Assembly (NCBI RefSeq): GCF_000247695.1
Contig: NW_004624855.1
Coordinates: 1,597,096-1,661,095 of the forward strand
Direction of reading: 5' to 3'
Length of the DNA stretch: 64,000 nucleotides
DNA from: Heterocephalus glaber
Lineage: Eukaryota > Chordata > Mammalia > Rodentia > Bathyergidae
Below the pieces are notes generated by a model. The model saw nothing but the letters and a program-made list of their open reading frames with translations. It was not told the DNA's origin and ran no database searches. Both the position numbers and the translations under genes were made by a program. Positions 1 through 10,689 of the stretch are shown here, in pieces; the stretch's first letter is position 1, and each line of letters opens with the position of its first letter.

Positions 1-670
1 CAGCACAAACACAGAAGAATGCAAAGTCAGCAGTTAATGCAAACAGGTGGAAACAGTGGAGTTTTTTTTAAAGATAAAATTGTTGAGTTTTTCTCTTTTT
101 GTGATTTTTTAAAGCATTCTGCTTTTGCCCTCTTGTAGGCGAGAGATAAAAAGGGCAGGTGGATGGGGGCGGGGCACCTGAGTAGAACAGGAACTTAAAG
201 ATGTTGATGTGACAGAGACTGCTGGGAAGCCCAGGGCTGCACTGTGTGAGCAGAAGCCTGTGGGTCAGAGCCTTCCCCTGCTGGCCACTATTGCATCCCC
301 AACTAGAGCAACGTCTCAAAGGGATCTAGAATGTGCCAGGGGACTACACAAAAAGACTTTTTTTTTCATAATGATAAAACATATAGATGAAAGAGCCAGC
401 AAAACCAAGGGCCCTTGGTAAAACTGAAATTACTGAAGTCAAGACTTTGTGGAAATTGTAATCCATTAAAATGTGCTAAGAATCACCACTATTACTAAGG
501 ACTCCATCATTCAAATAATTACCTTCCTTCCTTCATAAAGCTACTAAAATAAAGGACCTAACAGAAATACATAATGTATAATTACATATTTTGGTAAATA
601 AAAGGTATATGATTGTATACGCATACATATGTATGTGCAGACTTACACATCTATGCATTCATGCAAGGCT
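1..670. other. Unassigned AT-rich sequence
   Basis: I see no gene, RNA or recognisable repeat here. Short open frames occur on both strands but none has protein-like composition or a recognisable motif. A T-run at about 358-366 and an A-rich stretch are the only low-complexity signals. Confidence 0.5.
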
Positions 671-689
671 GATCAAAATTTCAGTGTTT

Positions 690-826
690 ATAATTATTCC
701 AGTAGGACACATTTTTATTAATTGCCCTCAAAATACCTCCCTTTCTTTGAAAACATTTATCCCATCTTTCTTACCACTTTTTCTGAATCATATCCGGAAA
801 TATTCTGTTGTGAGTGTCTTTATGAC
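690..826 (-). mobile_element. Mariner-family DNA transposon, 3' fragment (minus strand)
   Basis: Read on the + strand this stretch closely follows 58150-58290, the 3' part of a better-preserved minus-strand mariner. Shared landmarks are the 'aggacacatt' block, the 'cttatcccat' block and 'ttaccactttttctgaat'. It is also the reverse complement of the 3' part (about 1040-1180) of the adjacent plus-strand copy. It covers only the end of the transposase region and the 3' untranslated end. It has many mismatches and indels and no intact frame. MARNA-type TcMar-mariner is my best family guess, from memory. Confidence 0.7.
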
Positions 827-867
827 CTTTGATCAAAAATATGGTGACTACTGTTTCTAAGTACCAT

Positions 868-1200
868 CCAACTGAAAGACAGACTAACAAAAACATTACA
901 GTTTGTTCTTATCCATCTTATTCACCAGATCTGGCACCACGTAACTTCCACCAATTCCCCAATGTCAAAATGACCATGAAAGGTAAACATTTTGAATGAA
1001 TTCAGGAGATAGAGACAGCCATGACAGTGCATCTAAAGACATTGACAAAATAGGACTCCAGAACTGATTCAGAAAGTGGTAATGACTATGAGATAAGTGT
1101 GTTGGAAGCAAGAGGAGATATTTTAAAGGGAGTTATTGGCAACATGTCTTTTGCTGTATTTTTAAAATTTAAACATTCACTGCAATTTTCAATCATACCC
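868..1200 (+). mobile_element. Mariner-family transposase C-terminal remnant
   Basis: The + strand encodes a degraded mariner transposase C-terminus. A translation near 910-945 reads SYSPDLAPRNF, which resembles the conserved YSPDLAP(C/S)D(F/W) catalytic block of mariner transposases; the D appears replaced by N in this copy. Downstream come the typical 'KMTMKGKHFE' residues and then in-frame stops, so it is inactive. The same sequence occurs on the minus strand at 58140-58480. It lies head to head with the minus-strand fragment at 690-826, separated by about 40 bases. Confidence 0.8.
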
Positions 1201-1214
1201 TACATATTAGCCAA

Positions 1215-1600
1215 AATTATTCTAAAAACATAAAACAATGTTGGAGGCCTTAAACATCCTGATTTCAGGACTTACTATAATATAGTGAACAATCCAACAA
1301 ACTATCAATAAAGCAAATCTATAACTGAGAAAGTTTTACTGGGATTTTATAAACATTTTCAAGCAGTAATTAGTTTTTAAGTGCTCTAAACTCATAAAAA
1401 TTTCTAGTTAATCTGGCTAAATAAAAAACTTTAAGATACTGTGCAAGGCTATAGAAATCAAGCCAGTGCAGCATTGGCATGAGAATAAATACATCAATGA
1501 AACAGAATAGAGTCTAACAAAGGTGTTATTATATTTCAGTGGGAAAAGGCTGGCCATTTATACGTATGGTGCTTGAACAGCTGGACAAGCAGGTTCAACA
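1215..1600 (+). pseudogene. L1 ORF2 3' coding fragment, degraded
   Basis: Two blocks match the nucleotide pattern of mammalian L1 ORF2 downstream of the reverse transcriptase. About 1218-1280 carries 'acaatgttggaggcc' followed by 'atcctgatttcagga'. About 1430-1595 carries 'aaggctatagaaatcaagcc', 'gcattggcatgagaataaa', 'aatgaaacagaatagag' and 'atggtgcttgaacagctgga'. The roughly 140 bases between them do not match, so the copy was interrupted or diverged there. No long frame remains. This is an old, inactive fragment. Confidence 0.7.
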
Positions 1601-3403
1601 GTAGGCACAATAATAAATATGTCTGGCACTTTGCCCTGTGGTTTACAAAGAGAGATAACCTGGGTTCCCCTGCCCTTGACTTTTGCAGTCTTCTGAGAGG
1701 AACAAGTTGTGTCCCTCCAGGAAGGGTATGCATGGTACCCATTACCATAAGCAGAATGGACCCCTGGGTAGTTAGCAACACATGACCAAGTTTAACCTCC
1801 TTTCAGGCCTTCCTGGGCCTTAATACCTACTGCAAAATTCATCCATTCCACAAGAGAAAGGCATCCCTCCATTTGGCTCTTCCAAACCCTTCATGAACCA
1901 TCACCTGGTTGCCTCTTCGTGGTTAGTTGGTAGCTTGAATTTGTCTGGTTGTCGTTTTCATGCAGTGTAGCATTTCATCACAGGCAGGGACGACCACAGA
2001 GAATTGTTAATTTAAGCTTTTAAATAAAAGGTACTTCCGTAGAGTGACTACTCCCTCATCCTCTGCTTAAATGTTTGGAAGGAGACATTCAAACCTCAAT
2101 TGCTGCCACGTGAGGTAGTTCTACAGAGGTGAGGAGCACTACAGACACAGTGGCATATGGCTTACCCTGCACTTGGCAGTGGCACCAAGCAGGCAGCCCC
2201 TATCCACTTTTGCCTCATTAAAGGGACCTGCAGTTGATAACTACTCTTAATTAATGCTGCTCTCAATGGCCCAGCAAGTCCCCCTGGCCTGGACTATGGT
2301 GTACTGAGCAGTGTTAATCCTCAGGAGCCACCACTGCTGGGAATGGATGTAATTAGCATCTTTAAAAAGATGAGCTGCTTTTCTGAGCAGAAATGAAAGT
2401 GTGGATGGGTATGTTATGCCAATATTTTCTTTAGAGTACTTTTATGTGCTATATTCTGGGAGCACAGAAAAGTTTATGGTCTGATTTTCATTTTTATGTA
2501 CCATTCGTAATACACAATGAAATAAAAGAGTGATTTGGGAATGGCAAAAAGAAAAAGGAAAAAAAATGAAAGACATGAAACCATGTTCACTCACCTGATA
2601 CCTTTTTCTATGTTTATCAATGTTTTTGAGTAAATATATTGTGCCCATCACTAAAATGTATGAAATTCTTCTTTGTTTCCATGTGGGAGTTGGAGAAACT
2701 TCCTCAAATCTTACTAAAGCACATGAGATGATGTTCTGGTTCTGACTGGCACACACAGGCCTGGGCTTGAGCTGGAGGGAAGCCTTGAGCACCTCCTCCC
2801 CGGTGCTGGGTGATGCCTGGGAAGCCCAGAGCTCAGGGCTGCATGATTCATCTGAGAAAACACCTTGCAAAGACAAGAGCAATAAATCCCAGAGATCAAT
2901 CCATGTAATGCATTTCATTCAGGTTATTTACTTTCCTTATATTAGTTGAGGATCAGTACTCAACACTTTCATGAAAACCATGGAACTCACATTAAGATAC
3001 ATTTGTTAACTACATGCTCACAGTAATCATAGGAGAATTCTACCAAATTCCACTAAACTCTGGTACTCTGCTCAGTAAATAGCCATGAAAACACCATGGT
3101 ACTTAGAGCAAATCCTCAATCCCCTGCTAACACCTTATATTACAACCGTCTAATTACCATGTTTTGCAGTAGCCTTGTGGGACTTTCACAGGTAATTAGA
3201 ACTCCAGAGCTTTTCAGCAGTAATCCAGTAAGGACCTCTTAACTAGAAAGGATTATGCACTGCTAATATCATTGTGCCCACGTGTTTTCTACAGTTAATT
3301 GTTTCAATTAATATTTGGCTGCACTACAGAATTTCATGCAGCTTCATAGACTGTGACAGCACATGAGTCAACTCTGAAGTGGATATGGGGCCTGCATGTG
3401 TGT
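1601..3403. other. Unassigned, possible conserved non-coding stretch
   Basis: No repeat family is recognised. A minus-strand open frame of 158 codons (2442-2918) has no recognisable domain, and its composition fits random AT-rich sequence. The interval 2140-2400 and the interval 3120-3210 have complex, non-repetitive sequence with several TAATTA-type motifs (for example 'cttaattaatgc' near 2246, 'ctaattacc' near 3150, 'ggtaattag' near 3192). That is compatible with a conserved enhancer, but conservation cannot be judged from one sequence. Confidence 0.35.
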
Positions 3404-3461
3404 TCTCTCTCTCTCTCTCTCTCTCTCTCCCCTTCTCTCTCTCTCCCCCACCCCCCACCTC
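3404..3461. repeat. (CT)n microsatellite with C-rich end
   Basis: A nearly pure CT run is interrupted once by 'ccccttc' and ends in a run of C-rich sequence. It produces spurious open frames rich in Ser/Leu or Arg/Glu on both strands. Confidence 0.95.
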
Positions 3462-4334
3462 TCCTTCTGCACTTTTTATTCACTGGTATCCTGTTGAGAA
3501 AAATAAAACATATAAAACATGTCACTTTAATTACATTTTGTTTTGTGAATTCAGGATGATTTATCTTTGCTTTGTTTTTAGGTAAGGAGGTAGATACTTA
3601 ACATGATTATAATTTTCATCATCCTTGTTAAGAGAGGGGTGGGGAATAGATGACAATTTCTTCTTGTCACAATTTTTACAAATATAGTCTAAGCAGTGAG
3701 CAATGACAGGACATAAACCATATTATTTCTACCTTTGAGTCTTCAGAGTCCAGTTCAAAGTATGTGCTCAATTAAATGCCCACTGAACTGACATGTATTG
3801 TATTCTTCCAGAGGTAAAATATATATTTTATATATATAGTAAGTCCTCAGTAAATATTTGGTGAATACCTGAAAGTCACTAGAAAATGTCTTTATATTTG
3901 TTTTTAAATAATATGATTATGAGCTGATAGCTCAACATAAAATTAAAGATTTATGGACAAGATGTTTGTTGAGGTAATCACTTATGGTAGCACCAGTATT
4001 ACATTCATTCAAAGTACACAGAGCAAAAAAATACCTTTTACCCAACAATTTTAGCTTTCTTAGCTTCCTGGGCTAAATTTTTTCTATCTGTCTGCTTGTC
4101 TTTCTCCTAAAGTATGTTTGAGCATTAGGCTTTGGGATGGCGGCAGGGGGTTTTGGGTAGACCCTACTGTAAAGGAAGGACTTGCCTTTTTAGCCGAGGG
4201 TCTCCTGCTGCTATGATGTGCTAACTCAACTTGGGGTGGGACATTAGATGATGAATTAGCAGCTCCCCTTGGTAATCTGAGACAAAAGGCCTTGTCATGG
4301 CATGGGAGACAATATGGCCAAGAAAAAAGGCCCT
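3462..4334. other. Unassigned sequence
   Basis: No gene is visible. A weak L2-like phrase ('gtaagtcctcagtaaatatttggtg' pattern, about 3838-3865) could be the end of an ancient L2 on the plus strand, but the match is too short to assign. A short (TA)n-rich patch sits at 3818-3838. Confidence 0.4.
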
Positions 4335-4480
4335 GGGTTTTGGTGACAGAGAGACTTTGTAGGGATCTTGGTACTCCTTTAGGAAATGCCCAGGCCTCTC
4401 AGTCCATTGTCTTATCAGTAGAATGGAGACTGATAACTACTCTCAGAATTGGGCGATGCAAAGGGAGCCTGGATCCCAGG
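4335..4480 (-). mobile_element. MIR SINE fragment (minus strand)
   Basis: The + strand shows the usual reverse-MIR order: a glycine/tryptophan-rich box region, 'caggcctctcagtcc', 'gtcttatcagtagaatggag' and 'ctgataactactctcag'. These correspond to the MIR core ('ctcagtttcctcatctgtaaaatgg' in typical copies). It is ancient and diverged. Confidence 0.55.
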
Positions 4481-4973
4481 AGAGTTCTAGGCAATGTGAG
4501 TGTCTCTACATTCTACCCCCAACATGCCTGTCCTTTGGCATGATGAGACCCCCTCTGTGGTCTTGGCCACAGGCTCTCACAAGGAGGGGTCACTGAGGAT
4601 TCCTGAGAAGGTTGACATGGGGAAGTCTGGAAAGCACCTGGTCTCAGCTTTATCACACTAAAAATCTTATTTGAATACATATCAGCCTGCTGCAAGCCTG
4701 CTTGTGTCTAACTGACTAGAAAATAATGATGGTGTGTACTTCCCATCAAGTTGTATAGACATCAGGCACTAGCTGATGTCAATCCCACCTGCAGTCTTAG
4801 GGCTTCTGAGTTTCTCCTCAGAAAAGGGAAGAGATGATGAAAGCTATCACCATGGACACATTGAGCCTGCAGTGTTCTTGTATCTGAGAGGGCTGTGCTA
4901 AGGAATGATACTCAGTTCTTGCTACCCAAGTTGAACATCTGAAGGCCCTGATTATTCAAGGGCACACATAAAG

Positions 4974-5346
4974 TCTTAGTCACTTTCTCGTCTCTGAGCC
5001 ACAATAGGTGACACCTGCAACTTAAAAGAGGAGTTTTGGTTCACAGTTTGTAGAGGTTTCAGTCCATAATTGGCTGTCTCAAGGGCAGAAGTGGCATGGT
5101 GGAAGGGCATGGAAGAGGAGAGCTGTTCGTATCATGGTGTCCTCGAAGCAGAGTACGTGAAGGGAGGACCAGGGAAGGGAAATAAACTCTGCCAGGTCAT
5201 GCCCAGAGTGACCCAGCTCTTCCAAGGAGATCTCACCTCCTAACAGCAAGTCAGCCATAACACCCCATAATAGAATCATATTCCAAAGGCCTCCACTATG
5301 ATCAATCACATGAAGCTCTTGAAGGAATTTAGATATAAACCACAAA
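4974..5346 (-). mobile_element. MaLR (ERVL) solo LTR, minus strand
   Basis: The + strand begins with 'tcttagtcactttctc', continues through 'cttaaaagaggag' and 'ggttcacagtttgtagagg', then 'ggcatggtggaaggg', 'cacctcctaacagc' and ends near 'atataaaccacaa'. The same order of landmarks occurs at 11723, 12880, 33600, 42781 and 60443. Read on the minus strand it is an LTR that starts with a TG(T)..GGTTTA(G/T)AT motif and ends near TTAAG..TGAC..AAGA, matching the general layout of MST/MLT MaLR LTRs. No internal region is attached, so it is a solo LTR. Confidence 0.75.
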
Positions 5347-6376
5347 AATGGCTAAAAACTTGTTTTTAAAGCATTGTGAAGATATTCAGTATACTAGTAG
5401 AGAAGAAAGGACATAGGAATTGCTTTGAGGATAGTTATTAATTTGGGATGATGTGATACCCTTCCTAATGCCAAGAAACCAAAGCAGATTAGCCCACATG
5501 CACTTTCATCAGCAGGAGCATCGAGGAGAGGACCAGTGTGAGCCCCCCAAGGCAACGCTTCCTGCCCAGGCATTGTCCCAGCATTGACACTAGAAGCAGC
5601 CATCCTCCCAGGTCTGGGAATCACTGCCTTCTAGGTGAGGAGCCCCTGATGGCCTCTCTGTATAGACTCCTTTCCTGATGTGATGCTATTAGGCACATAG
5701 ACACTGTCTCTAAGCGGATTTTGCCACAAGATGCTCACATCCTCAGATTTCTAGTCTAGCATAAGACAGATACTTTTGTATCAATGCCTTTTAGCTTTCT
5801 TATCCTGTCTTTGAAAGTTTTCATTTTAAATGTCTTGTTCCCTTAAGAGATTTCTATTCCCAGACTTCATTTCTGAAGGCTTTTAATCAGGTCCTCAGAG
5901 AAACAATTAGATGTCTTGACCACTGAATAAATCCATTGAAATATCCTTACATGAATACAAGCTGTTGGAGAAATTGTCTAATTAAAAGACAGATGCCTTG
6001 AAGCTTTTTAGAGTAGATAGACAGAGCCACCTGAACAACCTCAAAGATAATGTCACAATGTGGAATCCGAGTGAACCCAGTAGAACAGGCTAAATTAAGA
6101 ATGAAAATGCAGGGCTGTGGACATACTAGCATATGAATTTAATTCAGTACATTGTGAGCTTACATAGGTAGTCATCAATTATTTGTAAATCATCCAGCTA
6201 TTCCTAGATCAGGCTTATGAAAATTGCAGAGCCTTCAGAACATCATTTCCATGGAGAAAATGAGATGGTTTTGTGCATGTGGAAAGCCTACATTTTCCCT
6301 GGATCCAGTAAAATCTGCCTAGTCTGTCTCACCCAGAAAGGCCCCACCACCTGTCTTTTGATAGACTCCTCTTCAC
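5347..6376. other. Unassigned sequence
   Basis: No gene and no repeat recognised. Several short frames occur, including a 76-codon minus-strand frame at 5394-5624 without recognisable features. Confidence 0.4.
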
Positions 6377-6395
6377 TGTTTCACCAGAAGTTTCT

Positions 6396-6483
6396 ATAAT
6401 TTTTTTTTTTGGTACAGGGGTTCGAACTAGGGTCTTTGCACTTGCGCAGCAGGCGGCGAAACCACTGAGCTAAATGCCCGGCA
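6396..6483 (-). mobile_element. tRNA-derived ID-like SINE, minus strand
   Basis: The + strand runs from a T-tract (reverse of the A-tail) through 'ggtacaggggttcgaacta' (box B region) and 'cactgagctaaat' (box A region) to 'gcccggca'. It is flanked by an 18/19-matching target-site duplication: 6377-6395 and 6484-6502, both 'tgtttcaccagaagtt(t/c)ct'. The clear duplication marks a complete L1-mobilised insertion. Confidence 0.92.
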
Positions 6484-6502
6484 TGTTTCACCAGAAGTTC
6501 CT

Positions 6503-8627
6503 GCACTGATAAATCCTTTAATGATCAACAGGTCAAAGGTCTTGCTGCGATTCTTAGCATTTAGTGGTCTGTAAAGCTCATGCCCACAACTGACTATTTA
6601 TTCTATATGATGTTTTCAGCAAAGCTGCCTGCTCGTCTATAAGCTGTTTTTTAAGCTGTAAAACCTGAACTTGATTCAAGTACCATGTTCAGTGTCTAAA
6701 TGTATTTATCAATATCGCAAATGGCCCATTCAGAATTATGACTTGGGGAACCACATTGAGGTCGGCTATGCCTGTGCAAGTAGTGTAAGCCTAGAGGAAG
6801 GTGTGTGTGTCTGGATCAGGTGATCTGAGATTGCACAATGCAAACTAAGGCAGGGAAGCCAAGTAACAGAGTTCTGCAGTCCCTGTGAAACTGAGGTAGG
6901 GATCTTAGCAGTAACCAGCTGTGTAACTGGGCTCTGGCCTCAGAAAATGAAAGGGATGGATGTGTGTGGGCATAATTGGTAGAAACAGGACCACCCTCAA
7001 ACAATAGCATCCTTAAATGCTAAGAAGGAAAGCACATATTAATAGCTCCAATTTAGGGTCTGTAAAGATAATCAGAGTTATCAAAGTGTTATTCTTGGCA
7101 TTATTTCAAAAGCACTTAAAAGAAAGTGTATATTTTCCTTTGAGAAGGCTGCAGAATTTATTGAAATGTCAAATTGCTTTGGGCAGAAAGAAATTACATC
7201 AACTCAGTTTGATAACCTTAGTTAATTCAAGCTAATCTGAAGTCCTCATTAACAGTTAAATGTGTCTTTGAGTTAAAAAATAGAAGTACAGAAAGTAAAG
7301 ACAGGAAGAAAGAAAGAAATAAGAAATAGCATAAATACTGCCTATTTGGCAAACATCTTTCAAGTGTAGTTTTGGAAAGCACAGAAAGGGAATCTTGATG
7401 TTCAATGGATTTAAATAATTTATGCACACTCTCCTGATTAATTAAATTATATACATAAGTAGCTAGAACCCCTATTTAATTTTGTGGCACACATACTTAA
7501 GTTTTATAAATGAAAAGCACTTAAATAATATTATATCTTCTTTATTTATTGAATAAATTTAGATCAATTAAGGATGAATAAGTTAATTTAAATCACATCA
7601 GAGGGTACTCACCCATGTTGCCTCCTTATTTCCAGTGGGCTTTGACCCATAACACATATGCTGCATATGTCTTTCTTACAGTTTTATTTTTGTTGTTATT
7701 ATTATTGGTCACTTCTCTAACACTTAATGAGTATATTAGATTCTCTAGTTTATATACTTGTGGCAAGATAAACCATCAACAGATTTACAGGCAAAAAATT
7801 TTTTATGTGGATCAGCATACAAACTTACTTCTGATTAACTTGGTGATTGAGGACTAGTGAGCCTCCTGTTAGGCCACCTCATCTGCAGTCCTAAAATGGA
7901 TTTGGAGCTTCATAAACAATAAATGCAAATGTCAGGGAAACTGCTCCCAAAGTTTACGGGAACAACCCATTATTAGGGAACCATGCACACTAGTTATTGC
8001 CTGCCCTACCTGGTACAGGGTACAAAACCTACATTTCTCCAGAATCTCATTTTGTGAGAGAGTTAGTAGCACCAAGAGCCTGTATTCTCTATATTCTGTA
8101 CTTTTATTACTTGGGTACACACTTTACCCATTTCTATTTACATTACATTAAAGACAGGAGTGTCATGTTATTTCCTTTCCTTCAATATTAGGTCCATTTC
8201 CATGACTTTTCAGGTTCATGAAAGCTACTGACCCTATCAAACTAAGATAGAGGACATAAAGCATGAATTAATAATATGGAGAGAAGAAAAGCAGATTTTA
8301 AAGACTCCTGCATCCAATATTTGAACGATCTGTTTGCTTGAGTACACCTCAAAGTGATCAAGGGGCTTTCCCCCAGATTATGTTCCTAACAAAAGCACTT
8401 AGTTGGTTCGTATTTATAGGTGAAGATTTGGTATTACTTTCCAGAGAAATAAAGTCTTAGTTTTTACTTGCTAAATAGTAAAATGCAAGAAAGGGAGCCA
8501 ACTGCATTTTAAGAAAAGAACTGAATTTTAAACTCAGTTTTGAATAAGACTCAAAAGTCAGGAATGCTGTATTTGATGTTTAATTCTCATCAACTGAGGC
8601 AGGTTAGGTTGGGTTCAATTTTATATA
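6503..8627. other. Unassigned AT-rich sequence
   Basis: No gene seen. A plus-strand frame at 7615-7857 (80 codons) encodes a hydrophobic Leu-rich stretch produced by T-rich DNA; I do not consider it a gene. No repeat family recognised. Confidence 0.4.
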
Positions 8628-8743
8628 TATATTTTTTTAATTATTATTTTTATTTATTTATTTATTTTTGGTAGTGGAGATCGAACTTGGGACCTTGTGC
8701 TTGCGAAGTAGGCAATGGAACCACTGAGCTAAATCCCTGGCCC
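8628..8743 (-). mobile_element. tRNA-derived ID-like SINE, minus strand
   Basis: A T/TTTA-rich leader (the A-tail of the insertion read in reverse) is followed by 'gatcgaacttgggacc' (box B side), 'ttgtgcttgcgaagtaggc', 'ccactgagctaaatccctgg' (box A side). Same family as 6396, 32096, 51881 and 53061. Confidence 0.88.
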
Positions 8744-9013
8744 TTATATTCTTAAAAGAGTTTTCCAATATTTTTATTTTGAAGGAATATAGATTTTTTA
8801 AATAAATCATAAGAGTGATTTAATGGCTTATATTTAATACATGATATATCCCATGTAATACAGAGTGTTTTGAAAGTTGAACCCATTTCTTCTAGATTGG
8901 CTTTATGTAACTAGCCAGAAATCACCTCCTTCCTTCAACAGGAATTGGACTTTTCATGCCTTCTTTATTATGGCCTCTAGAGTGACCTTTTCTTATGCTT
9001 ATGAAATAGTCTG
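8744..9013. other. Unassigned spacer
   Basis: AT-rich sequence without recognised features between a SINE and an LTR. Confidence 0.4.
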
Positions 9014-9141
9014 TGTCAGGTAAAAGGGCCGAAAACCAAGACCAGACCAGGCCACAACAAGCCTTTATTAGGGGAATAGATCTGCTGGGCTGTCTCTGAA
9101 CAAAGGAGAGTCAAAAGCAATATGGCCGGGGCAGGGAGAGT

Positions 9142-9149
9142 CTTTTATA
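9142..9149 (-). promoter_or_regulatory. LTR TATA box
   Basis: TATAAAAG on the minus strand, between the CRE-like palindrome and the AATAAA signal at 9064-9069. Spacing fits a compact LTR with a short R region. Confidence 0.6.
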
Positions 9150-9220
9150 GAGACTGGGGTGGGGTTTGTAGGGGCTGAGGCAGGGTTGAGTGAGGTAGTG
9201 ACTAGGGAATGGAGGAGCCA

Positions 9221-9230
9221 GTGACGTCAC
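9221..9230. promoter_or_regulatory. Palindromic CRE (ATF/CREB-type) site in LTR
   Basis: The 10-base palindrome GTGACGTCAC contains the full consensus TGACGTCA. It lies about 75 bases upstream (minus strand) of the TATA box in the LTR, which is a normal position for a U3 enhancer element. Activity is inferred only from the match. Confidence 0.6.
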
Positions 9231-9424
9231 TAAGTGGTAGGAGGTGAGAGTATTAGGTTACTCTCTAGGTGGGAACAGGGACATGCTGAGAAGAAGGGTT
9301 TGTTCTTTGGTGGGAGCAATCATCTTGGCATAATGTCACACAGGGGAGGGGGCAAGGCACGATAGGAAGAGGGCAGCTACTATACGTAATAGCTGCTGAG
9401 GTAGTGGGAGACCTATCAGTTTCA

Positions 9425-9637
9425 TATTATTGTAATGGCTAAGAATTTGAGCTCTGGGCTCTTTTGATTTACTTAGTAGTTCTGTAATGTTGCCAGACCT
9501 CATTTTGCACATTTTTTAAATGGGGGATAATAACAAAGTTATTTCAAAGGTCTAGTATAAGGTTTTAATGTGCTAATATATTTCAAGCATGGGCTTCATG
9601 AACTGGCATAATGTAAGAGCTCAAAAATGTGATCTAA
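9425..9637 (-). mobile_element. MIR SINE, minus strand
   Basis: The + strand shows reverse-MIR landmarks in order: 'ttgagctctgggctc', 'ttctgtaatgttgcc', 'cctcattttgcac', 'tttaaatgggggataataac', 'aagagctcaaaa'. It is interrupted or bordered at its right end by the B1-ID SINE at 9638. Confidence 0.7.
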
Positions 9638-9808
9638 CCTGGAATAGTGGCCCATGCCTATAATCCCAGAACTTTGGTAGGCTGAGGCAGAAAAATCACA
9701 AGTTTGTGTCCTATTGTTTTGACAACTTAGTAAGACACTGCCTCAAAATAAGAAATAAAAAGTGCTAGTTCTGTTAGAAGGCCACAAGCTAATTTCTAGT
9801 GGTCACCC
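9638..9808 (+). mobile_element. B1-ID type SINE (7SL half plus degraded ID half)
   Basis: The first 100 or so bases follow the 7SL/B1 pattern: 'gtggcccatgcctataatcc', 'ggtaggctgaggcag', 'aagacactgcctcaaaata'. About 50 bases of weakly ID-like sequence follow. Flanked by an imperfect 14-16 bp duplication, 'caaaaatgtgatctaa' at 9622-9637 and 'caaaagtgatctaa' at 9809-9822. Confidence 0.75.
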
Positions 9809-9822
9809 CAAAAGTGATCTAA

Positions 9823-10391
9823 TTCTTATAATTCCATTTCTACTTACTTCTATCTTTATGTTATCTTCCTTATTCAGGTAAGTCTTCTTGTAAGTCTTTT
9901 AGACTTCTAGATATCTTTCTAATCTTTTCCATCCAATCCTTTCCATTCCCAGCCTCTGCATATCATTACTTTGTGTTTTTTATGCATGTGGATCTCAACC
10001 TTTGCACAGCCCTGCCTAACTTCATCACTCTGCCAATTTTTCCCTAAAGACCATGGTTCTCGGCAAGTAATGCCCTGATTAAAGGGATTGCTTGCCTTCC
10101 TGGTGAGGTTCTGACTCCTTCTCTAGGTGTGTCCGGTCCTCTTAAGCAGCCTGTCTTTTTCTAGTGCTTGAACTTTTGCCTCTTACTCCCACTTCTGTGA
10201 CACTTTTGCAGAATTGACGTCAACCTGAATGTACCATGCTAATAGTATTTCAGAAATAAATCTGTTCCTCTCAGCAGCTGTAGTTGACAGGGAGATTAGA
10301 CCAGGTCCCAGCCTCCTTTACTTTCCCCCCAGACCAACCCCTGGTAAAGAGACAAATGCCTGTCAGGCTGCTTTAACTACCTCTTCTTGGA
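9823..10391. other. Unassigned sequence up to assembly gap
   Basis: No gene or repeat recognised. C/T-rich but with no splice-site or coding pattern that I can support. Confidence 0.4.
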
Positions 10392-10491
10392 NNNNNNNNN
10401 NNNNNNNNNNNNNNNNNNNNNNNNNNNNNNNNNNNNNNNNNNNNNNNNNNNNNNNNNNNNNNNNNNNNNNNNNNNNNNNNNNNNNNNNNNN
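10392..10491. other. Assembly gap (100 N)
   Basis: Exactly 100 N characters, the conventional placeholder for a gap of unknown size, directly followed by a TA repeat. Confidence 0.99.
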
Positions 10492-10510
10492 TATATATAT
10501 ATATATATAT
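10492..10510. repeat. (TA)n microsatellite at gap edge
   Basis: Nineteen bases of alternating T and A abut the gap. The full repeat is probably longer and may have caused the assembly break. Confidence 0.9.
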
Positions 10511-10689
10511 TCTCTCTTCTAGTCCTTGCTGCTCATCAAGGTAAATATCATGGTCTACATTTTCACATAAATAAAGGAATACAAAGCAGTTAAATGTTTT
10601 GCCAAGAAGATAAACCTACAAGCAGGAGAGGTGAGATTCCAGAAGTCTGTGTTATCCAAAAGCCCTTTCTCTTTGGTAATAGTGCATGT

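Larger units (their letters stand above)
9014..9418 (-). mobile_element. Retroviral-type solo LTR, minus strand
   Basis: GC-richer than its flanks, it begins on the + strand with 'tgtcaggtaaaagggccg' and ends near 'acctatca', giving TG..CA ends. On the minus strand the order is a CRE-like site (9221-9230), a TATA box (TATAAAAG, 9142-9149) and a polyadenylation signal (AATAAA, 9064-9069), the expected U3-R-U5 layout. No gag or pol sequence is attached. I could not define a clean target duplication, so ends are approximate. Class (ERV1 or ERVK) is uncertain. Not one of the MaLR copies. Confidence 0.75.

Noticed and set aside
2442..2918. 158-codon minus-strand open frame
   Set aside because: No recognisable domain, and a second frame overlaps it on the same strand (2714-2899); size is within what chance gives across 64 kb in six frames.
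3334..3585. Several overlapping open frames on both strands at the CT repeat
   Set aside because: They are read through a (CT)n microsatellite and give only Ser/Leu or Arg/Glu runs.
10229..10593. Two open frames crossing the assembly gap
   Set aside because: They pass through 100 N and are therefore artefacts of treating N as open.
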